Shown here in pieces: positions 35,738 to 47,469 of a stretch of 64,000 nucleotides of DNA. How positions within the stretch are numbered: position 1 is the stretch's first letter; each line of letters begins with the position of its first letter. Position numbers and translations under genes: made by a program. Below the pieces are notes generated by a model. The model had not been told where the DNA came from. It saw nothing but the letters and a program-made list of their open reading frames with translations, and made no database searches. The DNA comes from Golubevia sp. BC0850 (Eukaryota; Basidiomycota; Exobasidiomycetes; Golubeviales; Golubeviaceae). The stretch lies in assembly GCA_012976225.1 (NCBI GenBank), contig JAAVVG010000001.1, forward strand, positions 2,108,001-2,172,000. The letters run 5' to 3'.

Positions 35738-36650
35738 ATTGACCCACCTCTCCGTTCGTATCACCTTTAGACCAGATTCTTTTCATTGCACTTCATTTTC
35801 TGTTCTTGTATCAATTTGTTTCCACCTTGTCACAATCCTATTTCTGTACTTGTTCTTTTCCGATACACTTAGATTCGCAATACACTCATCTAGAGATTTT
35901 CAAACGTTAGCAAAAAAAATTGGACTTTCAAGGAATGATCACAGAGTTCCACTTCCATCTTTTCGCCTTCTTACCTTCGCAACCTCGACTTTCTTCCCTC
36001 CGATACTATCTTTTCTGAGCTCATCATTCAATGTCGACCTCCATAGAAGAATTACAGCTGCGTCGGTTTTTCTGGGGATTGGGGCCAGAGATATAACCTC
36101 GATGGAAGTGCTGACTCGAGCCGGGGAAGCTTTTATGAGACGCACAAAAGAAGATGACCCGGTCACTTGAATACCATTGCTTGTTGGTTGAACTCTTGAA
36201 GCCGAGCTAGTCTGTCGACAATCGAATCACTCCTGACAAAATAAGAACATTGAGAATCCATTTAGAAAGCGAACTGAAAGTTTCTTTGATCTACACCTGA
36301 ACTGAGAACCGGAGTCTAGAACTCTTGAAAGGAAAGAGGCGGATTGAGAAGGGAAGGAAAGAGGGGGGGGGGGATCCAGAACAGGAGTAGGTAAAAGACT
36401 GTGGTGACCCCGAATTGGCATGTTGACAGCTGAAATGTAGATCACGATTAAAGGGGGTCGATAGAGTGAGAGAGGCTGTATGATGCCGGCAAACGAACAA
36501 AGTAATTGATCAGACAAACAAAACTTAAAAATGGGTGACATGGAAGGTGACGTGGAATCCGCTTGAGATCGATGTGAGACTCAATACTAATAATTGTTGA
36601 AACTTGTTCTTGTTGGTAAATAAAGCTTGGTGGAAGCTAGAAATAATAAT
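35738..36650. other. Intergenic between MFS gene and minus-strand orphan gene
   Basis: The two genes converge here and no gene is supported. An 11-nt G tract lies at 36363-36373. The rest is unremarkable, with AT-rich 3' UTR-like sequence at both ends. Confidence 0.4.
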
Positions 36651-39600
36651 CTATTGATTGACGTTGTCTTGATAAGAATGTTGAGGACCTAGATCTAAGC
36701 CCAATCCAATGTCCCTCCCTTTACCCCTTGTCCATTTAGAACTTGGCTCTCTATGATAAGGAAGAAGACTATCTGAATATCGAGAACCACCTCCTAAAAG
36801 AGCTTGTTCTCCCATGGGCGAATGAAATTCTTCCATCATTTCATCATTCCCATCACTTGTGATTTCACTTTTTCTGTGAATTAGACTTGGTAGACTTGCA
36901 TCACTCTTTGGAGAGAAAGATTCCTTTCTCGAATCTCTGAAAAGATGCTCTTTAGATACAGTCCTTAAAATCATGTTAGAAGTGTTCTTAGGCGAAATAG
37001 ACTTGAATCTTGAGAACTCATGATCTGAACTTTTTGACAAGATACTATCTGCAGTTGCAGGTCTTAGAGTAGCTTTAGCAGAAGTGACATATTGACGTCT
37101 AGCTAAAACCACAGTTGAATGATCTCCTAGGGTATTTCTGTTGTTCGATCGAGTTGAAACTTGAATGATAGAAGGGTTTGAAATTGAAGAAGGTCTTCTA
37201 TCTTCGGCTCTCGAAAGTTGATCATTAACAATTAGACTTGCTTCAGAAACACTTCTCCTCGGATGATCTGACGAGACTCGACTTCTTGAAGGATTAAGTT
37301 GGCCTAAACGACGAGCTCGGGTTGGTCCTTGAGCCTCAAAAATTGAAGTATTGAAGCAGATTCCGTTGCTAACCTCTGAAGTTTCGGGTCGTCCTTGGAA
37401 GGATCTGGACTTGATTCGTACCTCACCATCTCCACTACCTTCTTTGGACCGTTTCTCGACTTGAAGATCTCTATCTTGAGGCTCTCTACCCTTCATCGCC
37501 TCCTTCAAAAACGACTTTGACCCTGATCTCGAAAGTACTTGACCTTGAACTGAATCCTTAAGGTCTCTTGAGGTTCTTTCTCCTTCTTGTTTTTCCAAAA
37601 TCAGACCCTTCCTCTTATGAGAATTCGGACTCTGAGCTTGAAACTGATCTGCAAGACTACTGTTGCTGTTCTTAGCGACCAACATCAACGGTCTAAGACC
37701 TTTCCTCGGTGAAGCCAAAGCCTCTGAAGATGAAGAATTCTTCCTGGTGAAGATTGGCATCTTAGCCGAGTTAACCTGAGTTTCGGAGTTTGGATACGAA
37801 TTTTGAGAACTCCAAGACCTTCTTAATCCTCCAGCAGAAGATGATAAACTAGAACTTTCCAAGATTTCACCTTCTCTGGTAGGAGAACTTTGAGTTGAAG
37901 AACTTGCAGAAGAAACATTAGGTATCAGTAACTTTTGAGAGACAGCTAAGCTTCTTTGACGATTGTAAGTCTTCTTTTTCTGACCTTCTGGAGTTGCAGG
38001 TGAGACCGAGGGCTGATTCCAATCTTGATTTCCATTTCCCACATCAGTCCTTTTGACTCTGTCATCGATCTTCCTCCAATCCAAAAGTTGGAATTTAATC
38101 TCTTCCGTCAAACTTTCTAATTCTTCCCAAGATCTACCTTCTACGGAAGTGTTACCTCTAACCAATTCGAAAGCTTGACCGTCAAATTCAACAACTTTCT
38201 TTCTACGGTGACCACTCTTGTTACTTGGAAGTTCTGAAAGATCCATCGAAGAAGCTGGTTTCTTCAATTCTTCAGAAATCGATGGTCTTCTCGAAGCTGC
38301 TCTGATACTTCCACTACTCCTTGGTTTCCTAACTTTTTGGGGATTGGTTGAGATTTGAGTGAAGACGACCTCTCCATCAGCAGACGGAGGTTCTCTGAAG
38401 TACTTCTGTTGCTTCCTATTTGCCTTCTCCATATCTAATGATGAAAGTGCCAAACTACTAGAAGAAGAGAAAGACCTTTTGGATAAAGGGCTCTTGTCCT
38501 TCTTGTAAGATGGTGTTGGCGACGGTAGATTGTTTGAACTTGTTCTTGAAGATCCAAGACCTCTAGCTTGGCTTTGTTGAACCATTCCATCTCTGTCGTT
38601 CTCGAAGGAAGCAGGAGATCGAACTTGATGTCCAGGACTTAGAGTAGCTGAAGTCAACTTTGGAGACCTCAAAGATTCGTATACAGCAGTTTCGATTTCA
38701 CTTTGAGAAACATGTTTCCTCAGACCCTTTGAACTCGATTTTGGCTTTCTGGAATCTTGAGAAGAATTCGAATTGTCTCCTGTACTAGGTCGTTTAGCTT
38801 CCTGAAGAATGGGTCGACTGCGAAGAGAGAGAGAGAGGTACGAAATGAGTGGGTGCGGGTTTGAGTGGGAGACTTGCCGAGGAATTGCTCGGCATTCAGT
38901 CTTTTGAGTCTCTCAGCTTAAGTAATCTAACTTACAGTGACTTTTGGAACTTCTTCGCAGAAGGAGAAGAAGCCGGGGAAAAGTCTCCCGGCACCAAGAC
39001 TGAGTGATCTGACTTCTTTGGACCACTTCCCCTGGAGATCTCTTCGTACCTAGTAGAGTCAACAACGTAGAACTTTCCGATTTCGTAGGAGTGAGACCTA
39101 GTCCCTTCCAGAGAAGGCCTCAGTTTGGGTCTCGATGATGGACTTGAAGAGAAAGAGACACTCCCCTTCCCATTCCTACGGGCTGCAGTTTCCAAAGGTT
39201 GACTTTCCTGAAGTCGAATCGAATCGAGACTGTTGCATGGATGAGAATCTGTCTTTAGTAGTCTGGAGGAGGTCCGAGAATAAGAAGCTTTCAGGGATGG
39301 GCTCGAGCTCTGATTAGGTGCGCGAACTGAACTCCTCTCTTCTTCCGGATCGACGAGATTCTGGATTTGAGTATAGTTAGAAGTAAATTTGATGGCAGGT
39401 TCACTGTGAAGTTGAACTGGAGATGAAATAGTTGGACGAATTGGTGGTGGAGATTGGGGTTGAGATTGGGATCGATTTCTTGAATGAAAGACGCCCCTGA
39501 TCCCTTCACTACTGAGCTTCTTCTTACTCGAAAACCTTCCGAGACTTTTAGGAGGGGTGATAGAAGGCGGAGAATACGAGCTATTTAAAGGTTGAAATGA

Positions 39601-39774
39601 ATTGTTACTGTCTGAAGAAGTTGAAGGAGTTTGATAAGTTGGGATCTCGGGAGTCGTCAAGGTCAACGAAGAGATTGGAGGAGCTGCTGAGCTATGCGAT
39701 AGGTTTGATTTCGAAGACTTATCTTTTGAAGCTCTTCTACTGAATAAACTCTTTGCTATCGATGAGAAAGTCAT
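36651..39774 (-). CDS. Ser-rich orphan protein, function unknown
   Basis: Two exons on minus, 38936-39774 and 36651-38817, joined by a GTAAGT...CAG intron of 118 nt with phases that agree; 1001 aa. I do not recognise the family. The protein is strongly Ser/Arg/Lys/Pro-rich and probably mostly disordered. Two more ordered-looking stretches are the block around SYEIGKFYVVDSTRYEEISR (about residues 230-250) and the charged segment RSWEELESLTEEIKFQLLDW (about 495-515). There are no membrane segments or signal peptide, and many SP/TP and RxxS sites suggest a phosphorylated scaffold, but that is inference. The start is the first ATG of the long frame; an overlapping 28-codon upstream ORF ends on it (see findings). 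It is divergent from the membrane protein gene at 40298. Confidence 0.72.
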
Positions 39775-39857
39775 CCTCCAGTAGAATCAGAGGACGCTCT
39801 CTGAACGAATGATGATGGAGTGGAAGAAGAAGCCCCGTTAAGAGGAGCTTTGTTCAT
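39771..39857 (-). promoter_or_regulatory. Upstream ORF overlapping the orphan gene start (ATGA)
   Basis: On minus, an ATG at 39857 opens a 28-codon frame beginning MNKAPLNGASSS whose TGA overlaps the ATG of the main frame as ATGA. This arrangement is known elsewhere to permit termination-reinitiation. Alternatively the codons are the true N-terminus, joined by an unseen splice or a frameshift. Confidence 0.4.
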
Positions 39858-40297
39858 CGCAGATCCATTAATCCATCTTGGTGATCGAATGTCTAATTCT
39901 CGTAAGTGGATCTTTAATTAAATGAAGAGGACCAAAGCTTTTAGGAACTAAAAGGAAGGAGGGGTTGGGGCGTTGCCAGTTGAAAAGCAGGGGCCCCGTC
40001 CACCAACTCCTATCATCGATTCTTTTGGATTGCTATTCGTCGGTCATCTTTGAATATTTGAATTCAACCGTTGTTGTGTTTGTGTGCTTGACCTCGAAAT
40101 GATTGACCCTCGACGATGGAAGAGAGCGTCCTTTCAGGTGAGCACGTGCGTGTTGGTGATAAGGCTAGGAAGATGTGAGTCTGGAAGCAACCTATTTGGA
40201 AGAACAGTTGAACTTGAATCTTCCCTCAGCTGCTTCTCTCTATTCTTTCTTTCAAACCATTCAAATTCTTCCAACTATCAGATAGAAGAGAGAGAGA
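39858..40297. promoter_or_regulatory. Divergent promoter region of the two orphan genes
   Basis: There is no gene. The region separates divergent transcription units and contains a GGGGCCCC palindromic core at about 39991-39998 and AT-rich stretches. No clear TATA pair is seen. Confidence 0.35.
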
Positions 40298-42203
40298 ATG
40301 GGTAAAACCTCTCTAGTTGTTCTCCTCTCTGCGCCAGTGATAGCCTCCTTGTTAGCCATCGCTTCAATCTATTTACCAATTCAACAATTCCCAGTGAGTT
40401 AATGCTCCCTCCTCTTCACCATATTCCCATTAACCATGTCTCTCTCCATCCCAATTTCCAGAATTCCTCGATTCAATCCTCCTACTCTTCCTGTTTCGAT
40501 CCAACCAGAAAGTCAATCTTCACTGACATTTCCAGAGGTCACCTACCTGCAATCGACAATCATCTATGTTTCGTAGCTGGTCCAAAAGGTGTTTTGAGAG
40601 AATTGCTCTCTAACAGAGTTGGAGTTGGGGTGAGTTTCATCGTTCCTGGCTCTACTTTGTCTGAGGCTTATCACCCTTTCTTCTCTTCACGCACAGGCAT
40701 TAGCTCTCTTCACTTCCATCTTAATCCCTTTGCTTCAAAGATTGAGCTATCTGGCTGTTTCTCCGAATACCAGGACTACTGTCATCAAACCTGGAAGAGT
40801 GGTCCTTCTTACAGCTTTGGCAGCTGGGTTGGGTTGGGGTCCTTCAGTTTCTGTACTTGGAGTTAGCGCTTGGGCTATTGGTGGCTGGGAGTGGTCTAAA
40901 GTGAGTTAGAAGATTGTGATTGGTTGATTCGAAGAGACAAGATTGATGATGCCTTTGAAAGAGAGGGACTTGATAGAGACAGGAAGATGGCAATGCAGTG
41001 ATGTGGAATTCGAGAAGACATGCCATCTACCAGTTTCGAATTTAGCTAGAGAGAAGCTTTGATGAAACTTTAGACAATGTAGCAAGCCTCCAGCTGACCC
41101 TTCCTCTCTTCCTAACCCCCACCCCACCTTCTCTCCCGCCCGTCTCAGTCCAACACCCCTCGTCTACCCCCGATCCCAGTTCCAGCAACCTCAGTCTATC
41201 TCTGCAATTTCTTCATCATCTTATTCTCTATCGCCTATTGTCTTCCAGCACTAGCAGACGCTTATTCTCCAGTAGGATTCTTCGTCTCTTCTGAAGATTC
41301 GAAGATCCTAATTGGTTCTATCTCTCATTTCTTCGTTCCACCTATTCTTGCAATTTCACAATTGGTCGTAGGACCTCATTTAACTGGAGAAACAAGAGGG
41401 GTTCCAAAAGATAGGGAAGAGATTAGTGCGAGGATCAAGGAGTTCGACGCTGATGGAGTCAGTTATAGTTTTGAGAGGATTTGGGGATAGTAAGTACAAG
41501 ATTGGATTTCATTTTGTTTTTTCAAAAAGACAGTTCTCCTAGAATCATCTCTTGGCGATGGAATGGGGGGTTGAGAAGCTGACCTTTCCATTTCTGATTC
41601 CTCAACCCCTTCAAAAGCTATCGTAAAGCTGCAGGTATCTCCGCCATTTTCTGGTGGTATGGAATCTCTCGTGTTTACAGGTAAGAATATTTCACTCCCC
41701 ATCAACGTTTCATTGATTCAATCCTTTTTGAAAGGGAAATCTCACTCATCCCTAATATCTCCCCCCCTCTCCCCTCCCTGGCATCTCACAGAGGATACGC
41801 CTACGAATCATCATCCCTAACAGATTCCTCAATTCTGGCTTTCCTCTGTCTCTCATCCCTAGCCTTCTCAACCTACCTAATCATCGCCATCGAACGTTCG
41901 ACTTTCCGTTCCCTACCTCTACCATCCGAAATTGCCTCTACAAACCCTTCTGAAGCCGAAGAGCTTTCTACAAATCTCCTCCTCTCTCGAGCTTTGGAAC
42001 GTGCTCCCGCTGGTTTCCCTTGGGCGGAAGTGGGCTGGAAAGGAGTGGTTCTTTCTAGTTTGGTTGGGGGGCCTGGATTTGCCCTCGCTATGCATGCAGC
42101 TAGAGGAGAAGAGGAAGATGGGTGGAGATGTAGAAGAGAATGGAGAGAGCTTGAGGGTAGTGGGAAGGGGAAGAAGGGGATTGAAGGGAAGAAGAGTGTT
42201 TGA
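40298..42203 (+). CDS. Orphan multi-pass membrane protein
   Basis: Six exons, 40298-40393, 40462-40629, 40697-40900, 41149-41489, 41618-41680 and 41792-42203, code 427 aa with consistent phases. I do not recognise the family. An N-terminal hydrophobic helix (SLVVLLSAPVIASLLAIAS, residues about 5-23) could be a signal anchor. Further hydrophobic segments are ALALFTSILIPLL, VVLLTALAAGLGWGPSVSVL, VYLCNFFIILFSIAYCLPAL, HFFVPPILAISQLVV, GISAIFWWYGISRVY, ILAFLCLSSLAF and GVVLSSLVGGPGFALAMHA, suggesting about seven or eight helices. A conserved-looking polar loop GPHLTGETRGVPKDREEI lies between helices. The C-terminus is basic and Glu/Gly-rich. It may be an ER or vacuolar membrane protein; the location and role are inference only. 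Confidence 0.68.
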
Positions 42204-42367
42204 AGAGGGAGGGAGGGAGGGGGATACCCTGATGTATGAAGAGGTTTGAGATAGTTTTGCAATTGATTCAACTCGATAGATGATTTCGGGTAGTGCTTAT
42301 AGTTTGTGATTTGCATCTCAAGGAAAGGAAGACTTGCTACTTGACATTGGGGGGAGGCCAGGGATGA

Positions 42368-42405
<38 letters not shown>

Positions 42406-42747
42406 CTGCTCTGCATGAAAGAATAGTTAAGAAAAAGTATACATCTAGTAGAGGGGGGGGGGAGGAAGACTGTCACCTTGTCCTCTCTCTCTTTGCCGCG
42501 TTCCCGCTGAACCTCTTGCTGCTTTGCTATCCCTCCCTCTTCCTTATATTTTTTGCCGAGAATAGTATGAATCTGGGTGTGAGACCTTCTCAAAGACGTT
42601 TGATGGCATTGCTTTTTGAGCCTTCTGAACGATTCAGCCAGGCAAGGACGGATGCGCTGGCTGGTCCAGGCGAACAGCAGCAAAGGCGTAGCAGCCACAG
42701 ATTTTCTTCCGAATTTCTTCTTTTCGAAATCATCACTTCACTTCAAG
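42204..42747. other. Intergenic with CT microsatellite; RPL11 promoter
   Basis: No gene is seen in these 544 nt. They hold a (CT)n microsatellite of about 31 nt at 42371-42401 and a 10-nt G run at 42453-42462. The right part should contain the RPL11 promoter and leader. Confidence 0.45.
42371..42401 (+). repeat. (CT)n dinucleotide microsatellite
   Basis: An uninterrupted CT run of about 15 units lies between the orphan membrane gene and RPL11. Confidence 0.9.
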
Positions 42748-44351
42748 ATGGCTACCACAGAAGGGAAGGCAATGTGAGCACAATTGAATTCAGAGGAATT
42801 ACAGGGAGAATAAGGCATCAAGAGATAATGGGGGAGGGAAGACTGTTGGGACAGAAAAAGTTGAGTAAGAAAGCAAAGTAAAGAAATTCGCTGACAGCCC
42901 CCCAAAATCCTTCGATCCCTCTTCTATCCAATCCTCTCCTCTTCAACGTACAATAGCAACCCTATGAAGGAGCTCAAGGTGGACAAGTTGGTCATCAACA
43001 TCTCTGTAGGAGAATCTGGAGATAGACTCACTCGTGCCACAAAGGTTCTAGAACAACTTACAGGTCAAACCCCAGTCACTTCAAAAGCTCGTTACACTCT
43101 AAGAGGTTTCGGTATCAGAAGAAACGAAAAGATTGCCTGTCATGTCACCATTCGTGGACCAAAGGCTGAGGAGATCATCGAGAGAGGTCTCAAGGTCAAG
43201 GAATACGAATTGAGAAGAAGAAATTTCTCAGAGACTGGTAACTTCGGTTTCGGTATCACTGAACACATCGATCTCGGAATCAAGGTGAGAATCTGTGATG
43301 AATTTAAGTTGGATTGGTAGAAATGGGGAGTTGGAAGGGGAGGGTTGGAAGGTTGGATGGCATGGCAGAAAGGCTTGGGTCAGGCAGGCAGGCAGGCGGG
43401 AAGAGAAGGATCCGTGATCGCAGGTCCTAGCCTCCATCCATTCAACAAAGACTCTGGAAACTAGGGAATCTGGAGTTAGGAGATTCGGTCGACCGGGCTG
43501 GTTGAGTGAATCAGGTGGGGGGCAGGTGACGCCAGTTGGTGGTGGTCGGTCGATGCAGCAGTGCAGCATATCCTGCTTTACAAGGCAGATCTTGAGGTTG
43601 AAACTGGAAATTTGATGCGTTTCCAGATGAAAGGGACCTCTGTTCGAGAGCTGCTGTCCTTTCTAAGACACAGCCCTGCTGGCTGGGTACCTCACTCGAA
43701 CTACTGCTGCCAAAACCCCATCTGGAACTCTGAGCTGACTCTCAATTCTGTTTCACATTCTTCTCTCTCTCAGTACGACCCAGGTATCGGGTAAGTAGCA
43801 TCTCAGGAAGACGAGCTGGAGCCAAGTTGGAAGCGAAGGTTGAGGAAGGAAGGTCGCATCAAAAAATGAAGCTGGACAAGAGGGAATGGAAGCTCTCGAT
43901 AGTAGGGGACTAGAATTCGGGATGGTTCAGAGTGTTGTCAGGAATTCTGTTCAAGCACTAGACCTCACGAATGGAGGAGCGCCGCGTCGGGTGGATCTGG
44001 GAGGTGCTGTGAGGGAGCAATCTCAAGTCAGACAGGTCCACTAATACTGATCTCCTTCACCTCTTAAATCTCTCATCAACTGACAACATCAATTCAATCT
44101 ACCTAGAATTTTCGGAATGGTGAGTTGAATCGACGCAAGCGCTCAAACTCGAGACCTCGACCTTGGAGCTCACCCTCCATCTCTCCCCACTCTTGCTCCT
44201 TCAGGACTTCTTCGTCTGTATGACCAGGCCTGGTGTCCGTGTTGCTCGTCGTAAGCAAAAGGGATCCCGTGTCGGATACCCACACCGTGTCAAGAAGGAG
44301 GAGACTGCCGCTTGGTACAAGCAGAGATTCGATGGAATCATCATGCGTTAA
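42748..44351 (+). CDS. RPL11: 60S ribosomal protein uL5 (Rpl11)
   Basis: Rpl11 binds 5S rRNA with uL18 in the central protuberance of the large ribosomal subunit. Exons are 42748-42773, 42957-43284, 43774-43790 (17 nt), 44107-44119 (13 nt) and 44205-44351, giving 176 aa, the expected length. The sequence starts [16 protein letters not shown] and contains [54 protein letters not shown] and, spliced through the two tiny exons, IKYDPGIGIFGMDFF. Introns 2 (489 nt) and 3 (316 nt) are much longer than usual in this window. I looked for box C/D signals in them and found only a lone GTGATGA near 43295 without a matching D box, so no snoRNA is called. Confidence 0.95.
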
Positions 44352-44827
44352 ATAAGTTTTACCTTTTATTTTTCTTTCAATCCAAAAACTCTTTTTCTCG
44401 CTTCCATTCTTTTTTGACTCGTTTTACTTTTTCTTTGCATTTGGTCCCTGTGAAACCTGGGTTGGTTTTAAAGAATGATTTTATAACATTTCTTCTAATC
44501 GTCTCTGGCGTTTCATCTTTCTTTACATTTTTCTCCCTCTTCTCATCATAATCGACTTGTCTCAAAATCCCTAAGCAATGCCACTTGTATGCAGTTCCTC
44601 ACAAAAACACCCAAAATTTTACTCTGACCTTTGAGCTTATACAGATCCTTTGGACGTGGTCTGAGATCTCTCTTCCTGTCTCCTGGCTCCCTTCCCACTT
44701 GATAGATCTTCAATCTCATTTGCTTTGCGTTTGCGTGGTCCGACGAAAAAGGAGAGATCCGCGCAAGGCTTTTGGTGGAAAGAGGGCTCGAGCTTTTCTT
44801 CTTGCAACCAACCCACCAAACCGAATC
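44352..44827. promoter_or_regulatory. RPL11 3' region and promoter of the ASNSD1-like gene
   Basis: There is no gene in these 476 nt. T-rich sequence follows the RPL11 stop and probably carries its 3' UTR. Confidence 0.4.
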
Positions 44828-47163
44828 ATGTGTGGAATCTTGCTGTTGGCAAGGGAGGATGAAGCCATTAGCTCGGCTGCTCGAGAGCTTGAGGATGAGA
44901 TCTTCAAGCACTTAGCCAAAGCGATAGATCTTCGAGGTGAGAGATCAGAATTTCTGCACTGAAGAAGCAAAAGAAGAATTTATTTGCAACTCATTCACAT
45001 CTCTCCTCCCTCCCTCCCTTTCCCTAGGACCGGATGGCTTCAGCGCATGTGACTACAATTTACCGCAAGACTTAGATGCAAGTCCAAGAACTCAGGTCAA
45101 GTTGGTCAACAGCGTTCTGTGTCTTCGAGGAGCTGGTTTGACTGAACAGCCTTTCCGTTCCTCGGATGGAAGGTTCTATCTCTCTTGGAATGGTCAAGTC
45201 TTCCTTTGGAATTTACCAGAAACAAAACAAGAAGATCAAAGCTGGAAAGTCTCAGATTTCAATGACGGAAAGTTTCTATTCGACGTTCTCATGAAGAGAA
45301 TCTCGAAATCAGATGCAGATGAAGAAAAGATTGGAGAGATCTTTTCTCAAGTTCTGTCTCAAATCGAAGGTCCCTATGCTACTGTACTTCTTGATGTGAG
45401 TTGTTACTATTTGCGTTACCAATCTGTCTCCTCTCACACCTTTTATGCTGACTTCCTCTTACTTTCTACCAGCTTCAAACATGCAAGGTTTTCTTCGCCA
45501 GAGATCCAATTGGAAGAAGGTCACTCTTGGTCAAGTGGCCTAAGGCTGAACATTCAAGTCTACTACTAACTTCAGTGGCCTGTCCAGAGAGCTTGAAAGA
45601 TGGCAAGGGCTTCCAAGAGCTGGACTGCGAAGGAGTCTGGTCGATGAATCTAAGAGTGAGGACTTGGCCCTTCAGCTGAACTTATCTGCTTTTCGTGAAA
45701 TATTGACTTTGGTATATAGCATTCGTCTCTATCTATCAGAACTTAACGGAAACTCCAGTGAAGGTGAACCGAACTTCGAACGTGAGTGGACTTTTGACTT
45801 CTATCCGCTTGACTCGTGACTCCTGGCTCAACTCAACCCCTTTTTCAATTTGTTAAACTCTTCTAGCTTACCTCTAGGTTAGTGCTCCCAGAACATATAG
45901 ATCCAGAGGCTACTCAGTCTTTAGACCCCTCGTCGTCTGACAGAGAAGCAGCAGCCAAGGAGTTCTTGGAGGTTCTGCTCGATAGCGTCTCTCAAAGAGT
46001 CGCCAACATCGATTCCACCCTTCCTGAGTCAGTAGTACGATGGTAATCCACATCTGCCTTTTGATTTTCGCCTCGCTGACCTCACCTGTCTCTCATCAGG
46101 AACGAACCTAGAGTTGCTGTTCTCTTTTCAGGAGGTCTGGACTGTTCGACTCTATCTCTACTAGCACATCGATTCATCTCACCTTCTCAGCCAATCGACC
46201 TCCTAAACGTCGCCTTTGAGAATCCAAGAGCCTTGGGAGCTTTCAAGGAGCCATCAACTGGAGATGACTCCGAATCTAATTCTCCACCCGTCTCTGCCAT
46301 GTACGAGGTCCCAGATCGATTGACTGGGCTCAAAACTTGGGAAGAACTCAAAAGTCTGGTTCCAGAGCGACAATGGAACTTCATCGAGGTCAATGTTCCC
46401 TACAAGGAGTTCTTGGAGCAGAAAGAAAACATCGAAGCTTTGATGCATCCTTGTGACAGCGTTGTAAGTGGATTAATTGAAAAAAAGCCTTCTTAGATTA
46501 TGCTGACATTTCTTCCTCTGGATTTGCTGTCTGCTTGTCCTTACAGATGGATCTGAGTATCGCAGCCGCTCTCTGGTTCGCTTCAAGAGGGATCGGTCAG
46601 ATAGCTGGATCTGATGGTCAGACCTATCGAACTCCAGCTCCCGTCCTGATAAGTGGACTGGGTGCAGACGAGCTGCTTGGAGGTTATGCTCGCCATCGAG
46701 GAGCTTTCCAGAAATATGGAATGCCAGCTTTGGTTAGAGAGGTGAGCCGTCAATCACCATACAAAGAGACTGCTTCGGCGGGTTCATTCTGAACTCTTCT
46801 TCCTTCTTCTGCCTTTTGAATCCTCTATTGTTCTCTTAGCTCCAACTTGATCTGGACAGGCTGCCAACACGGAACCTCGGTCGAGACGATCGAATCTACT
46901 CTTCTCATGGAAGAGAGGCTCGATTTCCATTCTTGTCTCGAGGTGTTGTCGCTCATCTAGCTTCTCTGCCAGTTCAACTGAAGTTAGACATCTCACTGGG
47001 CGAAGGAGTTGGAGACAAACTTTTGCTTAGAGACCTCGCCAAAAAGGAGGGTTTACATGGTGCTGCTGGAGAGAAGAAGAGAGCTATTCAATTTGGTGCC
47101 AGAAGTGCCAAGATGGAGAAGAACACTGGGAAGATCAAAGGTCAGGAGAAGCTTCAGAAGTGA
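44828..47163 (+). CDS. Asparagine synthetase domain-containing protein (ASNSD1-like)
   Basis: Exons are 44828-44936, 45027-45395, 45473-45655, 45740-45781, 45867-46042, 46100-46463, 46547-46740 and 46840-47163, giving 586 aa. The protein begins MCGILLLARE, so Cys2 can be the Ntn-type glutaminase nucleophile after Met removal. The glutaminase part includes NGQVFLWNLPE and ARDPIGRRSLL. The C-terminal synthetase part has the pyrophosphatase loop LFSGGLDCST, then LISGLGADELLGGYARHR and SRGVVAHLASLPVQLKLDIS. Length and order match ASNSD1/YML096W rather than true asparagine synthetase. The biochemical role of this family is not settled. The fourth exon (42 nt) was placed because only acceptor 45739 keeps the frame open on both sides. 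Confidence 0.9.
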
Positions 47164-47469
47164 AGATTTGTACTTACAGAAGAGGGCGACTTTCAAGATC
47201 TCTAATTCACTTTGTCTTTTGTGAACATCTCGGCGCTACTTTTCTCAGAGCGCAAGGGCACTGACAAACGAAACGAATGAAATTGACGCGAGAATGAGAT
47301 TCAGTACTGAGGATTAAACAATAACGATAACGTAGATATCGAGGTAAAAGCGGGAATAGATTAGAATGCGAAAGAAGGAGCGTGAAGATGAAGCAGTGAG
47401 AAGAGGACGGAGAAGTAGGTCTATTGAATTTGAACCAGGAGCGAGAAGCATGATGCATTGCTTAGCTGT
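47164..47469. other. Convergent 3' region
   Basis: These 306 nt separate the stops of two convergent genes. Nothing else is seen. Confidence 0.4.

Noticed and set aside
43285-43773. Possible box C/D snoRNA in RPL11 intron 2 (GTGATGA near 43295)
   Set aside because: No D box (CTGA) at suitable spacing and no terminal stem are visible.
45656-45739. Acceptor TATATAG at about 45720 in the ASNSD1-like gene
   Set aside because: It leads to a TAA in the required phase; CTATCAG at 45739 keeps the frame and matches the next junction.
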